Source: Aureobasidium sp. EXF-3400 (taxonomy: Eukaryota > Ascomycota > Dothideomycetes > Dothideales > Saccotheciaceae). From it: a stretch of DNA of 52,214 nucleotides. Shown in pieces: positions 11,014 to 22,010 of this stretch. The stretch lies in the NCBI GenBank assembly GCA_024195585.1, contig SWBL01000350.1, positions 1-52,214 of the forward strand, read 5' to 3'. A program made the position numbers and the translations under genes. The stretch's first letter is position 1; each line of letters begins with the position of its first letter. The notes beneath the pieces are model-generated. The model saw nothing but the letters and a program-made list of their open reading frames with translations, had not been told where the DNA came from and did no database searches.

Positions 11014-11214
11014 ATTTGGTGAATGTGTTTTTAGAAAAAGAGAAGTAGCGATGATGTAGAGCATCGGTTTCCTAATTGGGAATTTGTAGATTCGGGATTT
11101 GCCGCTTGGAGTCGCTCCATCAGCGCCGCCATCAGCACCGTGTATAGCAGCGACAGGCAAGCAGAGGCACTTTTACAGGGATATCTACGACTCGCACACA
11201 CATATAACGCAATC

Positions 11215-11683
11215 ATGTCTATGTTCCGTTCGAAGAAGCTGGACCTTGGAGGTTTCGTCAACATCAAGGTCATCCGCGACCACACCAAGCGCAAAGTCTT
11301 TGAGCAGAACGAGACCGAGAGGTCAGTAGACATCAGCATATCCGTTTTTTGGACCTAGAGGACAGCACGCTGATTACATTGGCTATCAGACAAGCACTCC
11401 GCTACATCATCCGCAACACGCTCCTGCCACAACGCGCCCGCGCCCAGGCTCAATTGCAATTGTCGCAAATGCACTGCTACACCCGTCCCACCCAGATCAA
11501 GAACAGATGTATTGCTGGTGGCAAGGGAAGAGGTGTTTTCCGTGACTTCCGCATGGCAAGAGTATGTTTGACCTTCAATGAGACTGGGCTCAAGAAATAC
11601 AGCGCTGACGTCTTCTACAGTATCAATTCCGTATGCACGCACTAGCTGGAGAACTACCTGGTGTGAAGAAGGCCAGTTGGTAA
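11215..11683 (+). CDS. MRP2: Mitochondrial ribosomal protein uS14m (Mrp2)
   Basis: Component of the small mitoribosomal subunit head, near the decoding region. Three exons, 11215-11321, 11390-11561 and 11621-11683, give 113 residues (yeast Mrp2 is 115). The protein starts MSMFRSKKLDLGGF and carries the family core around NRCIAGGKGRGVFRDFRMAR, followed by QFRMHALAGELPGVKKASW at the C-terminus, matching the conserved S14 C-terminal block (R-x-x-F-R ... G-x-x-P-G-x-x-K-A-S-W). It lacks the four-cysteine zinc-ribbon motif of the C+ S14 form. It is divergent from the UFL1-like gene with about 200 bp between starts. Confidence 0.93.
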
Positions 11684-11847
11684 AACTTCCAGCACATTCA
11701 TGTCACTATACTGTACAATATTCGAAACGAGGGGCATTGGGAAAGGCGTTGGTTTGGGAATATAAGGACCTGGGTGGTTTCGAAATTTCAGAAGTCATCA
11801 TCTGCCATCCTGCTTAACCGCAGACAGTTCTCTCTTCTCTTCCCTTT

Positions 11848-12738
11848 CTATCGGTTGTTTATCCTTTGCAGCATGGCGAGTCTGGCGGGATGTATTCCCT
11901 CTGGGGCTGCATCGGCTTGTGGCTCGGGTGCTTCCTCTTCCTTGTCTGCACCGGGAGCACCTCCCTTCTTGGCTTCCTTTGCTGCCTTGCGCTTCTCCTG
12001 CTTAGCCTCGGCCTCTGCTCTCCTCTGTCTCTGCTCGTTCAGTCTGACGTTCTTCTCCTTGAGTTTTTCCTTTCTACCCTCGGACTTGCTGCCACCGCCT
12101 CCAGCTGTGAGCTCAACATTGATTCTGCGCTTGCCTCTCTCGCCGCCAACACCGCTGTCGAACATGCTGTGGTGGTACAGCTTCAGACACGTCTTCATGC
12201 GGTCGTAATTGGCAAACTCGAGGAACGCAAATCCCTTGCTCTTGTTGGTGCCCTTCTCGGTCGAGTGACGCACGGATTGCGGTTGGATGGATGCAAAGTG
12301 CTCGGTGATTTGCTCGGTTGTGGCTGTGAATGGGAGGTTGCCGATGAAGACGATGAAGCGCTGGTTCTTTGCTGCTGCTTCATCACCCTCTCCTGCTGCT
12401 GTTGCGTCTCCAGCCTTTTTGGCCAGAGGCTCCTTGTTGGCTGAGGGCTCCTTCTTGCGCTTCTTTTGCTGTTTGGGTTCTACAGGGGCTGCGTCTTCTG
12501 TGGTTGCTTGCTCCTTGTCTTCTTGCGATCGCTTGCGCTTCTTGTTAGAAGTCTTGTCGGATGTGGCTTTTGAGTCGTCTGCTTCTGCGGCGGCCTCGTC
12601 GTTCTTTGGCGCATCGGCGGTGGTTGTCTCTTCGGTCTTGGTCTTCTTGTTCTTCTTGTATCTCTCCTCGGAACGCTTGGCCTTCTTTGCCTTGCCCGTC
12701 AGGACCTGGACATCTGCTGCTGCTGCTTCTTGTGACAT
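11848..12738 (-). CDS. NOP6: Nucleolar RNA-binding protein Nop6
   Basis: RRM protein expected in the nucleolus, where yeast Nop6 joins early 40S pre-ribosomes. Single exon, 296 residues. Residues 1-125 are Lys/Glu/Ala-rich with basic patches resembling nuclear/nucleolar localisation signals (KKRKRS, KQQKKRKKE). One RRM spans about 127-212 with RNP2 IVFIGNL and RNP1 KGFAFLEF. After it comes the Nop6-specific block RRINVELTAGGGG with downstream EKLKEKNVRLNEQRQRR, then a Lys/Ala-rich helix and a closing GIHPARLAMLQR motif. These post-RRM blocks separate Nop6 from other single-RRM proteins. It converges with MRP2 (164 bp between stops). Confidence 0.9.
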   Translation of the reverse strand: MSQEAAAADVQVLTGKAKKAKRSEERYKKNKKTKTEETTTADAPKNDEAAAEADDSKATSDKTSNKKRKRSQEDKEQATTEDAAPVEPKQQKKRKKEPSANKEPLAKKAGDATAAGEGDEAAAKNQRFIVFIGNLPFTATTEQITEHFASIQPQSVRHSTEKGTNKSKGFAFLEFANYDRMKTCLKLYHHSMFDSGVGGERGKRRINVELTAGGGGSKSEGRKEKLKEKNVRLNEQRQRRAEAEAKQEKRKAAKEAKKGGAPGADKEEEAPEPQADAAPEGIHPARLAMLQRINNR

Positions 12739-13387
12739 TTTGAGTTATTTGGTGGTGTTGTGATTTTTTGTAAATAATTATCAAAAAAGTCTGTCTCGAC
12801 TCGGTTTCTTCTCCGCACGATTTAAGTCCGTGCTTTCTCCGGACTGCAGAGCGCTGCTCTCTGTCACATGCTTGACTCGGACTGGCTCTCAGAGGACAGT
12901 GATATCGCAACTTTTTGGAAAATTAAAAAAGAAAAGTGAATGCAGACCATATGTACAGAACGCTCGGAAAACCCCGAGTAAAAAAAGAGGTCATCAATGC
13001 AACCATGTCGAAGACACACGCCACACCGTTCCTTCGCCCGGTTGTCTTTCTGCCATCGCTCCTGTTTTGTCCTCCTCTTGAGTCCAGCCTGCAATATAGA
13101 ACGAATTGGCTACTATCTATTTCATCCAGAGGTGGCTCCGTGGATGCGAGGCCTGAGTGAAAACCATGGCTGTGTGTATCTGTGTGCTGTGCGAGTCTGT
13201 GTGTGTTGCTTGTGTCAAGTGGGTATCTGCGCCGAACACTGTCGCTGCTCCCCCAACATCAAAGGATCCAACGCCAGCGACTCCCAGAAACTAGACTTGG
13301 CAACGATATTAAAGAGATCTACCATGCCGTGAAAATGCGAATGTTGTGTAAAGTAAGGAGATGTCGAGATCAGTATTGCCTGTCAGC
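12739..13387. other. Intergenic: NOP6 promoter and Rac 3' region
   Basis: 649 bp without a gene. It holds the NOP6 upstream region and the 3' flank of the Rac gene. A TG-rich patch (about 13170-13215) is the only visible compositional feature. Confidence 0.4.
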
Positions 13388-14274
<887 letters not shown>

Positions 14275-15580
14275 TATGACGATCTGTAGGTTGTCGTGTT
14301 CTGGAAGGACGACGGGGTGATACACAAGGCGATGATGTCGTGCGAGAGAGGGGGCGGACGGGGCTTCAGAGCTTTCCAGATGCTTCCGTTCTTAGACCGT
14401 CACTTGAAGAGTCAGGTGAATGTGAAGTTGGTCTCTGTGGGCAGTGGGCAACACGATAAAGGGCTGCTGAAGTGAAGGTTAGCAAGATGCGGCTCCGGGC
14501 CCCAAGAAGGCGGTAAACATGCCTTCTTTCACCGTCTCCACGTCTAGGCTAGTGTCTTATGATTGGAGGACAAGGCAAGTCGTCATGAAATTTGCCAGGT
14601 GAAGCAGTAATGGGCAAGGAAAAAACCGTCTGGCTCCTGATATGGCGGTATGGACAATGGCTCTGAAGTTCACTTTGGGGGCTGGACTCTACGATTGGTT
14701 GAGTTGAGCTCCTAATCCTATTATGCCGCCGGGACGAACCGAATCGCTACTGCTCTTCCTGCTTTTGCTTCTGCGGGGCGCTACGAGAAAGAAAGGCCTT
14801 CTCGACTTGATTCAGGCCTCGACAAGACTGCAGCCGCGTTGATTTTTTTCTTCTCCGACCAGCCGTATCCACTCGCTGTCCGCTGTCGATTTGCAGAACA
14901 TTTCCACCGTTATGCGCGCGAGTCACGCCGGCCAGGCTTCCTGAGCCGACCGATTATCAATTGCTTGCGACCAAACGCGCCGTCTGCCCCTGGACGCTAT
15001 GAATGACGTCTAGCATGCCATTAATAATACTTTTCCCAGCCAACTTCCAAGACTCAGGACATGGTTACTTCGAGTTCGTGATTCAAGAGTGCAACCATCA
15101 ACTGAGCCCGCACCTTGATGCACTCTGAAGCAGCCCGTGTTCTGGTTCAAATCACGTTTCATGATTCCATTGTGTGGAGAACGGGGACGATAGACTTTTG
15201 GTGTTATCACTCAATCTTGTTTCGCCAAAGAAGGCTGTCTGGAGTCACTTTCGGTCATGCTCGTGTCTGAATTCCAAAATCGCCCTTGCAAGACAAACAC
15301 GAAGTTGGCTGGACTTGTATCGCATTTTCACATGGTCTGAAGAAGTCAAATAGGTAGAAGCTTGTCTGGTAAGTGGGGCGCCACGGGGCAAAGCCAATCC
15401 GTCTCGGGTCTCTTTCATACGAGCAGCTTAGGAGCTATGCTTTTAGATAGGCGGGGTCCGCAAATTCAGTTGTCCTCCCCTCTCAGCTTTTCCTCCTCCC
15501 AGAATATACCTACGTATGTTTACTTGTGACGTCTTGTGTCATCAAGTTCTTGTCACTAATTTGGCCAGTATTCCTCCAAT
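14275..15580. other. Long intergenic region upstream of Rac
   Basis: 1306 bp between the Rac start (minus) and the mutarotase-like gene (plus), both transcribed outward, so both promoters should lie here. I found no gene or RNA. A palindrome-like TACCTACGTA lies near 15506. Confidence 0.4.
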
Positions 15581-15928
15581 ATGCCTGTCCAACGCATCGG
15601 CCAATCGATTCGTCTTCGTAGGGAGTACGTTGATGAATACATCAAGATCCATTCGGAAGTCTGGCCTGGCGTTTTGAAGAGGATTGCAGGAAGCAATATC
15701 CACGATTACACCATCTTCTACGACAAGCAGTCCAGCATTCTGTTCGCCACGTTCAAATACACCGGTGGCGATTTTGATGCCGATATGAAGGCCATGGCTG
15801 AAGATGAGGAGACGCAAAGATGGTGGAAGGTGACAGACAAGATGCAGGAGAGTCTGAATGAGGGTGCTACCAGCAGTGTCGATGGTGGTTGGTGGCGCGC
15901 ATTAGATGAGGTGTTCCATGTCGAGTAG
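15581..15928 (+). CDS. L-rhamnose mutarotase family protein (RhaM/DUF718)
   Basis: Single-exon, 115-residue alpha/beta-barrel protein expected to interconvert L-rhamnose anomers. The family's length (about 104-115) and landmarks fit: an N-terminal beta strand with RRE-x-x-x-x-YIKIHSEVWPGVL (the His and the W-P pair are conserved), NIHDYTIFYDKQSSILFATFKY, TQRWWKVTDKMQ with the conserved WW pair, and a C-terminal DEVFHVE strand. The start at 15581 gives an intact first strand. No other rhamnose-catabolism gene lies nearby, so the substrate is known only from the family; related fungal proteins may act on other sugars. Confidence 0.85.
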   Translation: MPVQRIGQSIRLRREYVDEYIKIHSEVWPGVLKRIAGSNIHDYTIFYDKQSSILFATFKYTGGDFDADMKAMAEDEETQRWWKVTDKMQESLNEGATSSVDGGWWRALDEVFHVE

Positions 15929-15974
15929 GATGATAATGGTTTGAAGCAATGGTGATTCTTTCAAAGCGTTGTCC

Positions 15975-16682
15975 TTAGGTGTCCTTGCCGCCCTTGCTCT
16001 TTCTCTTCTTCTTTTGCTTTGGCTCCTCCTCGGTTGGTATGGGACCTTGCAATAGTGCTTGGAAGGCTGCTTTGTGGCCACGAGGAGCCTTGTCGGATTT
16101 CTGTTTCTTGGGAGCGGCCGTCTTAGACGAGACCTTCTTCTTCTTGGAGTCAGATTCGCTCATGTCGACATCTTTGGCGCTGCTCTCGGCGTCATCGTCG
16201 ATCATCTTCCTGCTCATAGCCTCGAAGCGCGAGTGACTGCCAACTCTCTCGGTCATGTCTTCGAACTTTCTCTTTGAACCATTCTTTTCTTTCTCTTGCT
16301 GCTCTGCACGTTTTCTATCGTATTCATCGTTTCCTGCTAGGCCTTGCTTGATGAAACGTCCAGCGGCAGCCTTGTCGAGAGTGGCATTGCGCTTGACATG
16401 CGAAGTCTCTGCGGTCTTTATCTTTTCGAAGTATTGCTTGACGCGAGTGAGCTCGGCGAACACAGGATGTGTCTTTGCATCAAGACCGTTGAGACGCAGG
16501 TATGAGAACAGCAGGGACTCGATGGCGTATGTGACGAGAGTGTAGAGTTTTGCCTTGTCGAGCAGAGGGAGTTTACTTGTGCTGGCAGACAAGGCGGTGT
16601 TGATCAGGGAGGCAAGAGATTCCTCTGCATCATCGATGTTGCTTGCGAGAGTGTCGACTAGAGGGCGTAGATCCGTATCCAT
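15975..16682 (-). CDS. LRP1: Exosome cofactor Lrp1/Rrp47 (C1D family)
   Basis: Nuclear cofactor that pairs with the exonuclease Rrp6 for 3' processing of snoRNA and rRNA. Single exon, 235 residues. A Sas10/Utp3/C1D domain spans about residues 5-95, including LPLLDKAKLYTLVTYAIESL and a following SYLRLNG; conserved RVKQYFEKIK lies near 90-100. The remainder is disordered and basic (GSKRKFEDM, KKKKVSSK, and a C-terminal KQKKKRKSKGGK), typical of the RNA-binding tail of Lrp1. It converges with the mutarotase-like gene (46 bp between stops) and is divergent from MIX17 (202 bp). Confidence 0.9.
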   Translation of the reverse strand: MDTDLRPLVDTLASNIDDAEESLASLINTALSASTSKLPLLDKAKLYTLVTYAIESLLFSYLRLNGLDAKTHPVFAELTRVKQYFEKIKTAETSHVKRNATLDKAAAGRFIKQGLAGNDEYDRKRAEQQEKEKNGSKRKFEDMTERVGSHSRFEAMSRKMIDDDAESSAKDVDMSESDSKKKKVSSKTAAPKKQKSDKAPRGHKAAFQALLQGPIPTEEEPKQKKKRKSKGGKDT

Positions 16683-16884
16683 GGTTTATGATTGTGATGA
16701 GTGATAGGTCGTGGTGGTTTGCGACGGACAATGATGGAACCCTTGGAATTTTCTAGACGCTCGGACGGACCTTTTGGCAGCACAGTCGCCGAGGCTGCTT
16801 TCCGCTTCGCCCGCCTCTGCCACTTCAATACTCTACCTACTTCTCTCTTCACCAAACAACACAACTCGCAACCCAATCATCACC

Positions 16885-17495
16885 ATGCCTCGCAACAACC
16901 GTGGATCTTCAGCTCCTCCCCGCAGACCTACCGCGGCTCCCGCACGTCCGGCTGCACCTCCTACACCCCAGCAGGTATACACCTAAATCTTGCCTGCGAG
17001 GAATACAAGCATCGGAAACTCACCTATGATATATAGGCTCGTTCTGCATCTACCGCCGCCCACCCTCCTCAAACACACGCTCCCCCGCCTCCCACCGCTC
17101 CTCAGCAGAGCGCTGGTCCCGGTCTCTTCGGCCAGATGGCCAGTACCGCTGCGTGAGTTTTCTCCCGCCGACTCTGGCTTCCTGCGAAGCTCCCGTCCGG
17201 ATCGCCCTAACATCTGCATTACAGTGGTGTCGCCGTCGGTTCTTCCATCGGCCACGCAATCGGTGGCTTCTTCGGTGGCGGTTCCTCAGCTCCTGCCGAA
17301 CAGTCACCTCAGGCTGTCGCCAACCCTGCCGACAACAGCACCTACACTTCGTCCAACTACCAGGCTCCCAGAGCATGTGAGACCGATGTTACCAACTTCC
17401 GTCGCTGCATGGATGAGAACCAGGGCAGTCTGACCATCTGTGGTTGGTACCTTGATCAGCTCAAGGCTTGCCAGTCTGCCGCCTCGCAGTACTAA
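16885..17495 (+). CDS. MIX17: Twin CX9C mitochondrial protein Mix17 (CHCHD2/10-like)
   Basis: Intermembrane-space protein imported by the Mia40 disulfide relay. Exons 16885-16974, 17037-17152 and 17225-17495 give 158 residues. The N-terminal half is Pro/Ala/Arg-rich and disordered (MPRNNRGSSAPPRRP...). A hydrophobic Gly-rich segment (GVAVGSSIGHAIGGFFGG, about 70-87) follows, as in CHCHD2. The C-terminal CHCH domain has two CX9C motifs: C120/C130 and C141/C151. Length and layout match yeast Mix17 (156 residues). Introns are 62 and 72 bp with in-phase GT...AG ends. Confidence 0.93.
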
Positions 17496-17661
17496 ACTCT
17501 CGTCTTCCTACCCTGTTTTGTACTATACCACATGAATCACGTTGAGCTCGTCATTTCACCTCCCTTCATCTCTTGTTTTCGTAGCAAGATTGTATCATTA
17601 TTTATTAAACATCTACATATCTTTCTAGAAGATACATGCAGAGTCCTACCAACCATATCAC

Positions 17662-18717
17662 CTAAGCCCGCATATATCTCCTGAGTCCACGCTCGGCCAG
17701 AACACCAAATGCTCCAATTCCCACCAAAGCAAGCGACCAAGGGTTGGTTACTTCTTTCAGAGCAGGCCAGAAGCTGTTTTTGGTTGCGCGCCACTCCTCG
17801 AGCTGGGCATACTTCTTGGGTGCATCCGTCTTGTAACGTTGTTCCTGAGATTCCTCATTTTGCTTATCGCCACCAATAAAGCGCAGGAAAACATAGTTGG
17901 CCAGGGGCCCTACGAGACTGAGTGGGTGAAACATGCCGTTTGCAGCAAGGAGTAGTGGGAATGAGAAGTGTACCAGAGCATCACCGAGGTAGTTGGGATG
18001 GCGTACGATTGAGAAGACACCGCTGCGGTCGAGGTCATTGCTTGTCCTCTTGTGCTCTTCGAGCTGCTGATCGGCCATGGCTTCCATATTGAGACCAGTA
18101 GTGTACAGTCCAATTGCAAGACCATGTAGTAGAGCTCCATATTGAGGACGTGTGGCTTCAATGCTTCCAAGTGTGCCTTGCTGTAATACTATAGACCATG
18201 AGAGTGATATAAGGGCTTGGAAGACAGCCTCGGGTAGGAACACGGTGAAGAAGGCTTTGTTCCAGAAACCGGTGTCCTGGTTCATATCGTCGTATCTAGG
18301 ATCATCCTTTCCACGCTTGATGCTGCGAGTAGCGATACGACCGAATAGGCGAACACCCCAAAGCGTAACACCACCGAGAAGAAGCTTTTGTGTCCAGCCA
18401 AGGGTTGATAGCGACTCGCTCAGACTAAGACCAGTCTCCGAGCTGCGTGCCCAAACTCCGTGATACCAGGCATTGAGTACCATTCCTGAAGGCCATAACC
18501 AGTCCTTGATCTCGACACGACGAGTTATACGGCTGGCTGTGTAGGCGACAAGTGCAAGAGACGAATGCAGATTTAGAGAAGGCAGTAAATTGTCGTGTAG
18601 CAGACCTAGCACATTGGTCGTTGCTGAAGCCATGGCTGGAGATTTGATATTGGGTATTTCTATATGTGAACTTCCAGCAGCATCCGGATCCATTGGAGCT
18701 TTCGAGCTGTATGCCAT
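17662..18717 (-). CDS. DUF1295 (steroid-reductase-like) multispanning membrane protein
   Basis: Single exon, 351 residues, with several hydrophobic helices between about residue 50 and 345. The family signature near the last helices, SGVFSIVRHPNYLGD (232-246), is the RHP-N-Y motif shared by DUF1295 proteins, the ERG4/ERG24 sterol reductases and isoprenylcysteine methyltransferases, where it binds the cofactor. It is preceded by an acidic/amide stretch (MADQQLEEHKRT). I infer an oxidoreductase acting on a lipid in an internal membrane; the substrate cannot be read from the sequence. A second Met at residue 29 is an alternative start. It converges with MIX17. Confidence 0.8.
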   Translation of the reverse strand: MAYSSKAPMDPDAAGSSHIEIPNIKSPAMASATTNVLGLLHDNLLPSLNLHSSLALVAYTASRITRRVEIKDWLWPSGMVLNAWYHGVWARSSETGLSLSESLSTLGWTQKLLLGGVTLWGVRLFGRIATRSIKRGKDDPRYDDMNQDTGFWNKAFFTVFLPEAVFQALISLSWSIVLQQGTLGSIEATRPQYGALLHGLAIGLYTTGLNMEAMADQQLEEHKRTSNDLDRSGVFSIVRHPNYLGDALVHFSFPLLLAANGMFHPLSLVGPLANYVFLRFIGGDKQNEESQEQRYKTDAPKKYAQLEEWRATKNSFWPALKEVTNPWSLALVGIGAFGVLAERGLRRYMRA

Positions 18718-20532
18718 TACTTTCCAGGTGTGCTTTGATAACAGACAGGTTTGACCTGGTGGTCGTATGTGGTTATATGGCAGATCAGATGTGGAGTAAG
18801 TGTGACGTTATGTAGGGCTACCGAATGTTGTGATCGATCTGATCTAGTTTGCTTGACTCGTACTGTTCTTACGCAAAAGATGCAAAGACCTACTTCGGTG
18901 ACCTCGAGAAGAGCTCTGTTGACAGTTATGATTGAAAAGTTTATCCAGGCGCAAGAGCTCAGATAGTCACTCGTCGAGAGCAATGTGCCCGGAGAATTCG
19001 GACATGCAACAAACATTTATTACTGCTCGACACCACAAAAGCTTGACAAGCGCTGTAATACATCCAAACAGAACCAGAAAATATCTTATACTCTCCAGGC
19101 ATCTGTATCTCGTATAACAAGGCTGATCACGAGTGTCTGGAACGAAACATACACATGCCTCACAAAAGCCAGGGTCGCCCCACAGCATTAAATTTTCGGA
19201 GCCAATGTCGAGTATCAACATGACAAGTGGATTAAGAAACGCAGCAAAGAACATACATGTCAGGTTGTAATTGAGAGCAGAGAAGATTTTTACAGCTGTA
19301 TCGCTTCAATTGCGGTCTCTCGGATCCGTTGGCAGAACAAAGATAGTAGGTTGTCTGCTCATGTGCAGGAAGCTTCCACTTCAGGGCTCGTCACCACGCA
19401 GTAGTACACAGACTTGCTACAACACAGGTGACGTTGCGCATAACTTGCAGACCTTTTAACAATCGCGCAAGGCGAGACAATGGTAACAACTAACCACAGA
19501 CAGACCACGCACCTGCATACTGGTGTGCGGCCCGCCCAGTTGATATGCAGCGGGTCTGCTGGTTGGATTTTGGTTCACTGACTTGCAGGGACACGGCGCC
19601 AGGGACAAAGTACAAAGGCAGGGCCGCACAAGCGCACAGCAAAGGTCGAACTTGCGGTGTATCAAAATGCACTTTTCCATGCTGCAGACCCTTTTACTCA
19701 CAACAACAGCAAAGTACCACGCAACGGTGGGTGCATCAACGAGAAGCTCAAGGTCCAACTCCCCTGAAAACGGCGGCGAAGCTTTGCAGGAGGCACAACA
19801 CAACATTTGCCGACAAAGCAGGACATCTGGGCCAAAGTCGCGCCGACGACGTGTAGAAGCTGAGCAGTTGTTATCAAATGTCCGCCCGAACTAGTTCACG
19901 CATCGGTCTTCGTTGAGCGATTTTGACTGCTGCGAGACTGACCCTGCTTTCCTTCCCCCTTTCAACGGTCTCGCTCCCTTCTTGCCTTTTAACGGCTTGA
20001 ACGTTTTGTCAACAATGCAGAAGCGTCACCCCTGTTCACAACATGTGCAAAGGAAACAGAAAGCTTGCGCGAGGAAGAACACCCGATGAATGTACTGGGT
20101 CGATGTATAGTGATGGAGCAGCTGACCATTCGCTATAGTTGTCACCCCTTGCAACAAGAGCTGATCCTTCATCCTCTGCTGTGAAGCCTTGCAGTTGCAA
20201 CTGTTAATACACAGTAATCCACAGTACTAACATGCACGATCGCTATGAAAAATTCACGATCAACCTGCATGCCGTTATGGGCCCTGGCTTCATGGCTTCA
20301 ACATTCCATCCCCTGTCCTAGTACACAGGTGGGGAATGCTCTGGTCTTTATAGGAGGTATTACCCATGGGAGTCAAAACAAAAGTCTACATTCCCGCGAC
20401 TGTTTGTTGTTTTGATACTCATTTCCACCTCACTCTTGGGTATCGTCGCGCAGTTCGCTCCTCCTGGCATATCTTATGCATCAGAACCCCTACCCCAATA
20501 GTTCATCCGAATAATCGATAGGACGAACAAAC
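18718..20532. other. 1.8-kb gene-free region with repeated CCCCT
   Basis: No reading frame here has splice structure or resembles a known protein, and no tRNA or transposon ends are visible. The right third, upstream of the gene at 20533, contains five CCCCT pentamers on the plus strand (19956, 20029, 20145, 20310, 20487), the core of the yeast stress-response element. The length suggests a heavily regulated promoter, but that is inference. Confidence 0.4.
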
Positions 20533-21756
20533 ATGCAGAGCGTTGCAAATTATCCCACGGATATGAGTACCGCTCATTGGAGACCACAGCCCAGAGAAGA
20601 GAGGCTTAGGATACCAGGGCAACCACAACAGCGTCAAATGAAGACCAAGTCTCAGCCAAACCTTAGGGCCATGGCTCGTCGACCATTGCCTGGCTCTGGT
20701 TATCAGGCAGAGAACCACAACGCATACAGAACTCCAAGAGTGGTAGCTCCTCCTCTTCCGACTCCAACTCATCGTCGCAAGCATGAAGCCATGTTCATCG
20801 AGGAGCCTCCATTCGAAAGACCCTTCTCTCCCGAGTCTGACTCGGAGGAGCACATGATCTTGGACTACTATCTTCAAGCATCATATCACTCTCCTCTCTC
20901 TAGAGTTGTCTCGGCGGAGGAGCCTTACAACCAGGATGGAGCCATGGCCAAGTTCGACTTTGGTCTCGAGCAACCATCTGAACCATCCTACATTCACTCT
21001 CAACCTTTGGTCGAGCGACCAAGAACAGCACATGGAACCAAGAGTGCCTTGTCATCACCCAAAAAATCTGCTTCATCAATCCCAAGACCATCTCCCTCAA
21101 CACCTCAAAGACAATCTCCTCCTTCGCCTCAAAGACAGTCTTACACTCTCTTCCCTAAGGAACAGCCTCAACCATCAACTCCTCGCATCAGTGTCATCAG
21201 CGACAATGGCAGTGTCTCCTCTCGCCAAAGCCTCATCAGTCAACCACGCACCCGCACCTCTTCACTAGCAGCCTCGGAGCGTTCGCGCTCAGACTCATGC
21301 ATGTCTGTCCGCCTCCAACCTTCTGCCATGCCCTCTTCCCCCTCCTCATCCCCCAAGCGTCCCCAAACTTCTCCTCGCATGCGCACACCTAGTGCGTCTT
21401 CCACCCAGCAAACCAGTCTCTCCGACAAGCCACCATCACGCTGGTCAGGCGACACGGTAGACATGACCCTCGAGTCTCCCAAATCAGGCAGAAGTGCCAT
21501 AGACAGAAGCAGAGATTCATCTTCGTCGACATTGGTGGCTACCAGCCCTGCGGCATGGCCCACGGGCAGCTTCTTCGAAGATGACGACGAGGACAAGTTG
21601 CCTCTGAGACGCAAGGTGGCGCAGAAGTTGAGGAGTTCGCGTTCGAGTAATGCGTTGAGGTCGGCTAGCAATCCCACTACCACTGGCAATGTTGAGCAGA
21701 CGCACAAGAAGTCTCCTTCTTGGGCTCGTCGGTTAGTCACATGGCACCGTGCCTAA
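20533..21756 (+). CDS. Disordered Ser/Pro/Arg-rich protein of unknown function
   Basis: Single exon, 407 residues; I do not recognise the family. Nearly the whole protein is low complexity: Pro/Gln/Arg-rich at 1-80, a short acidic segment around 95-115 (FERPFSPESDSEEHMILDYY), then long Ser/Pro tracts with many SP/TP dipeptides (for example SPKKSASSIPRPSPSTPQ) and RS-containing stretches to about 350. The C-terminus is basic and ends KKSPSWARRLVTWHRA, which could form a short amphipathic helix. There are no membrane segments or signal peptide. The many SP sites suggest a phosphorylated regulatory or scaffolding protein. ATG 20533 is the first in frame; a second Met at residue 11 is possible. 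Confidence 0.7.
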   Translation: MQSVANYPTDMSTAHWRPQPREERLRIPGQPQQRQMKTKSQPNLRAMARRPLPGSGYQAENHNAYRTPRVVAPPLPTPTHRRKHEAMFIEEPPFERPFSPESDSEEHMILDYYLQASYHSPLSRVVSAEEPYNQDGAMAKFDFGLEQPSEPSYIHSQPLVERPRTAHGTKSALSSPKKSASSIPRPSPSTPQRQSPPSPQRQSYTLFPKEQPQPSTPRISVISDNGSVSSRQSLISQPRTRTSSLAASERSRSDSCMSVRLQPSAMPSSPSSSPKRPQTSPRMRTPSASSTQQTSLSDKPPSRWSGDTVDMTLESPKSGRSAIDRSRDSSSSTLVATSPAAWPTGSFFEDDDEDKLPLRRKVAQKLRSSRSSNALRSASNPTTTGNVEQTHKKSPSWARRLVTWHRA

Positions 21757-22010
21757 GAAATGTGTATATAGATTCATGATGCTACGATATCTGATGAATT
21801 CACGTCTTTCAAACAATCTCAAATCTCATAACTTGTCTTGCGAATCATGTGATTGGTAATTAGTATGTTATTATCGTTATCCTTGAGAAAAATCATGTGG
21901 GTATTGTTATGTACTGAGTAAACCCCCCAAAACGCCAATGTGTCTCTTGTATCTCTAAAGACTTATGCCAGTATCCCCGCCTTCGTGATGCATTCATTAT
22001 CGTGTAAACA

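Noticed and set aside
9151..11160. Extension of the UFL1-like frame to 11160
   Set aside because: The codon at 11160 is TTG, not ATG, and the extension would leave little room for the MRP2 promoter.
11866..12444. 192-codon plus-strand open frame rich in Leu, Ser and Cys
   Set aside because: Antisense to the Lys/Glu/Ala-rich NOP6 gene.
13170..13215. TG-rich stretch considered as a microsatellite
   Set aside because: Irregular and short, with no repeating unit copied more than a few times.
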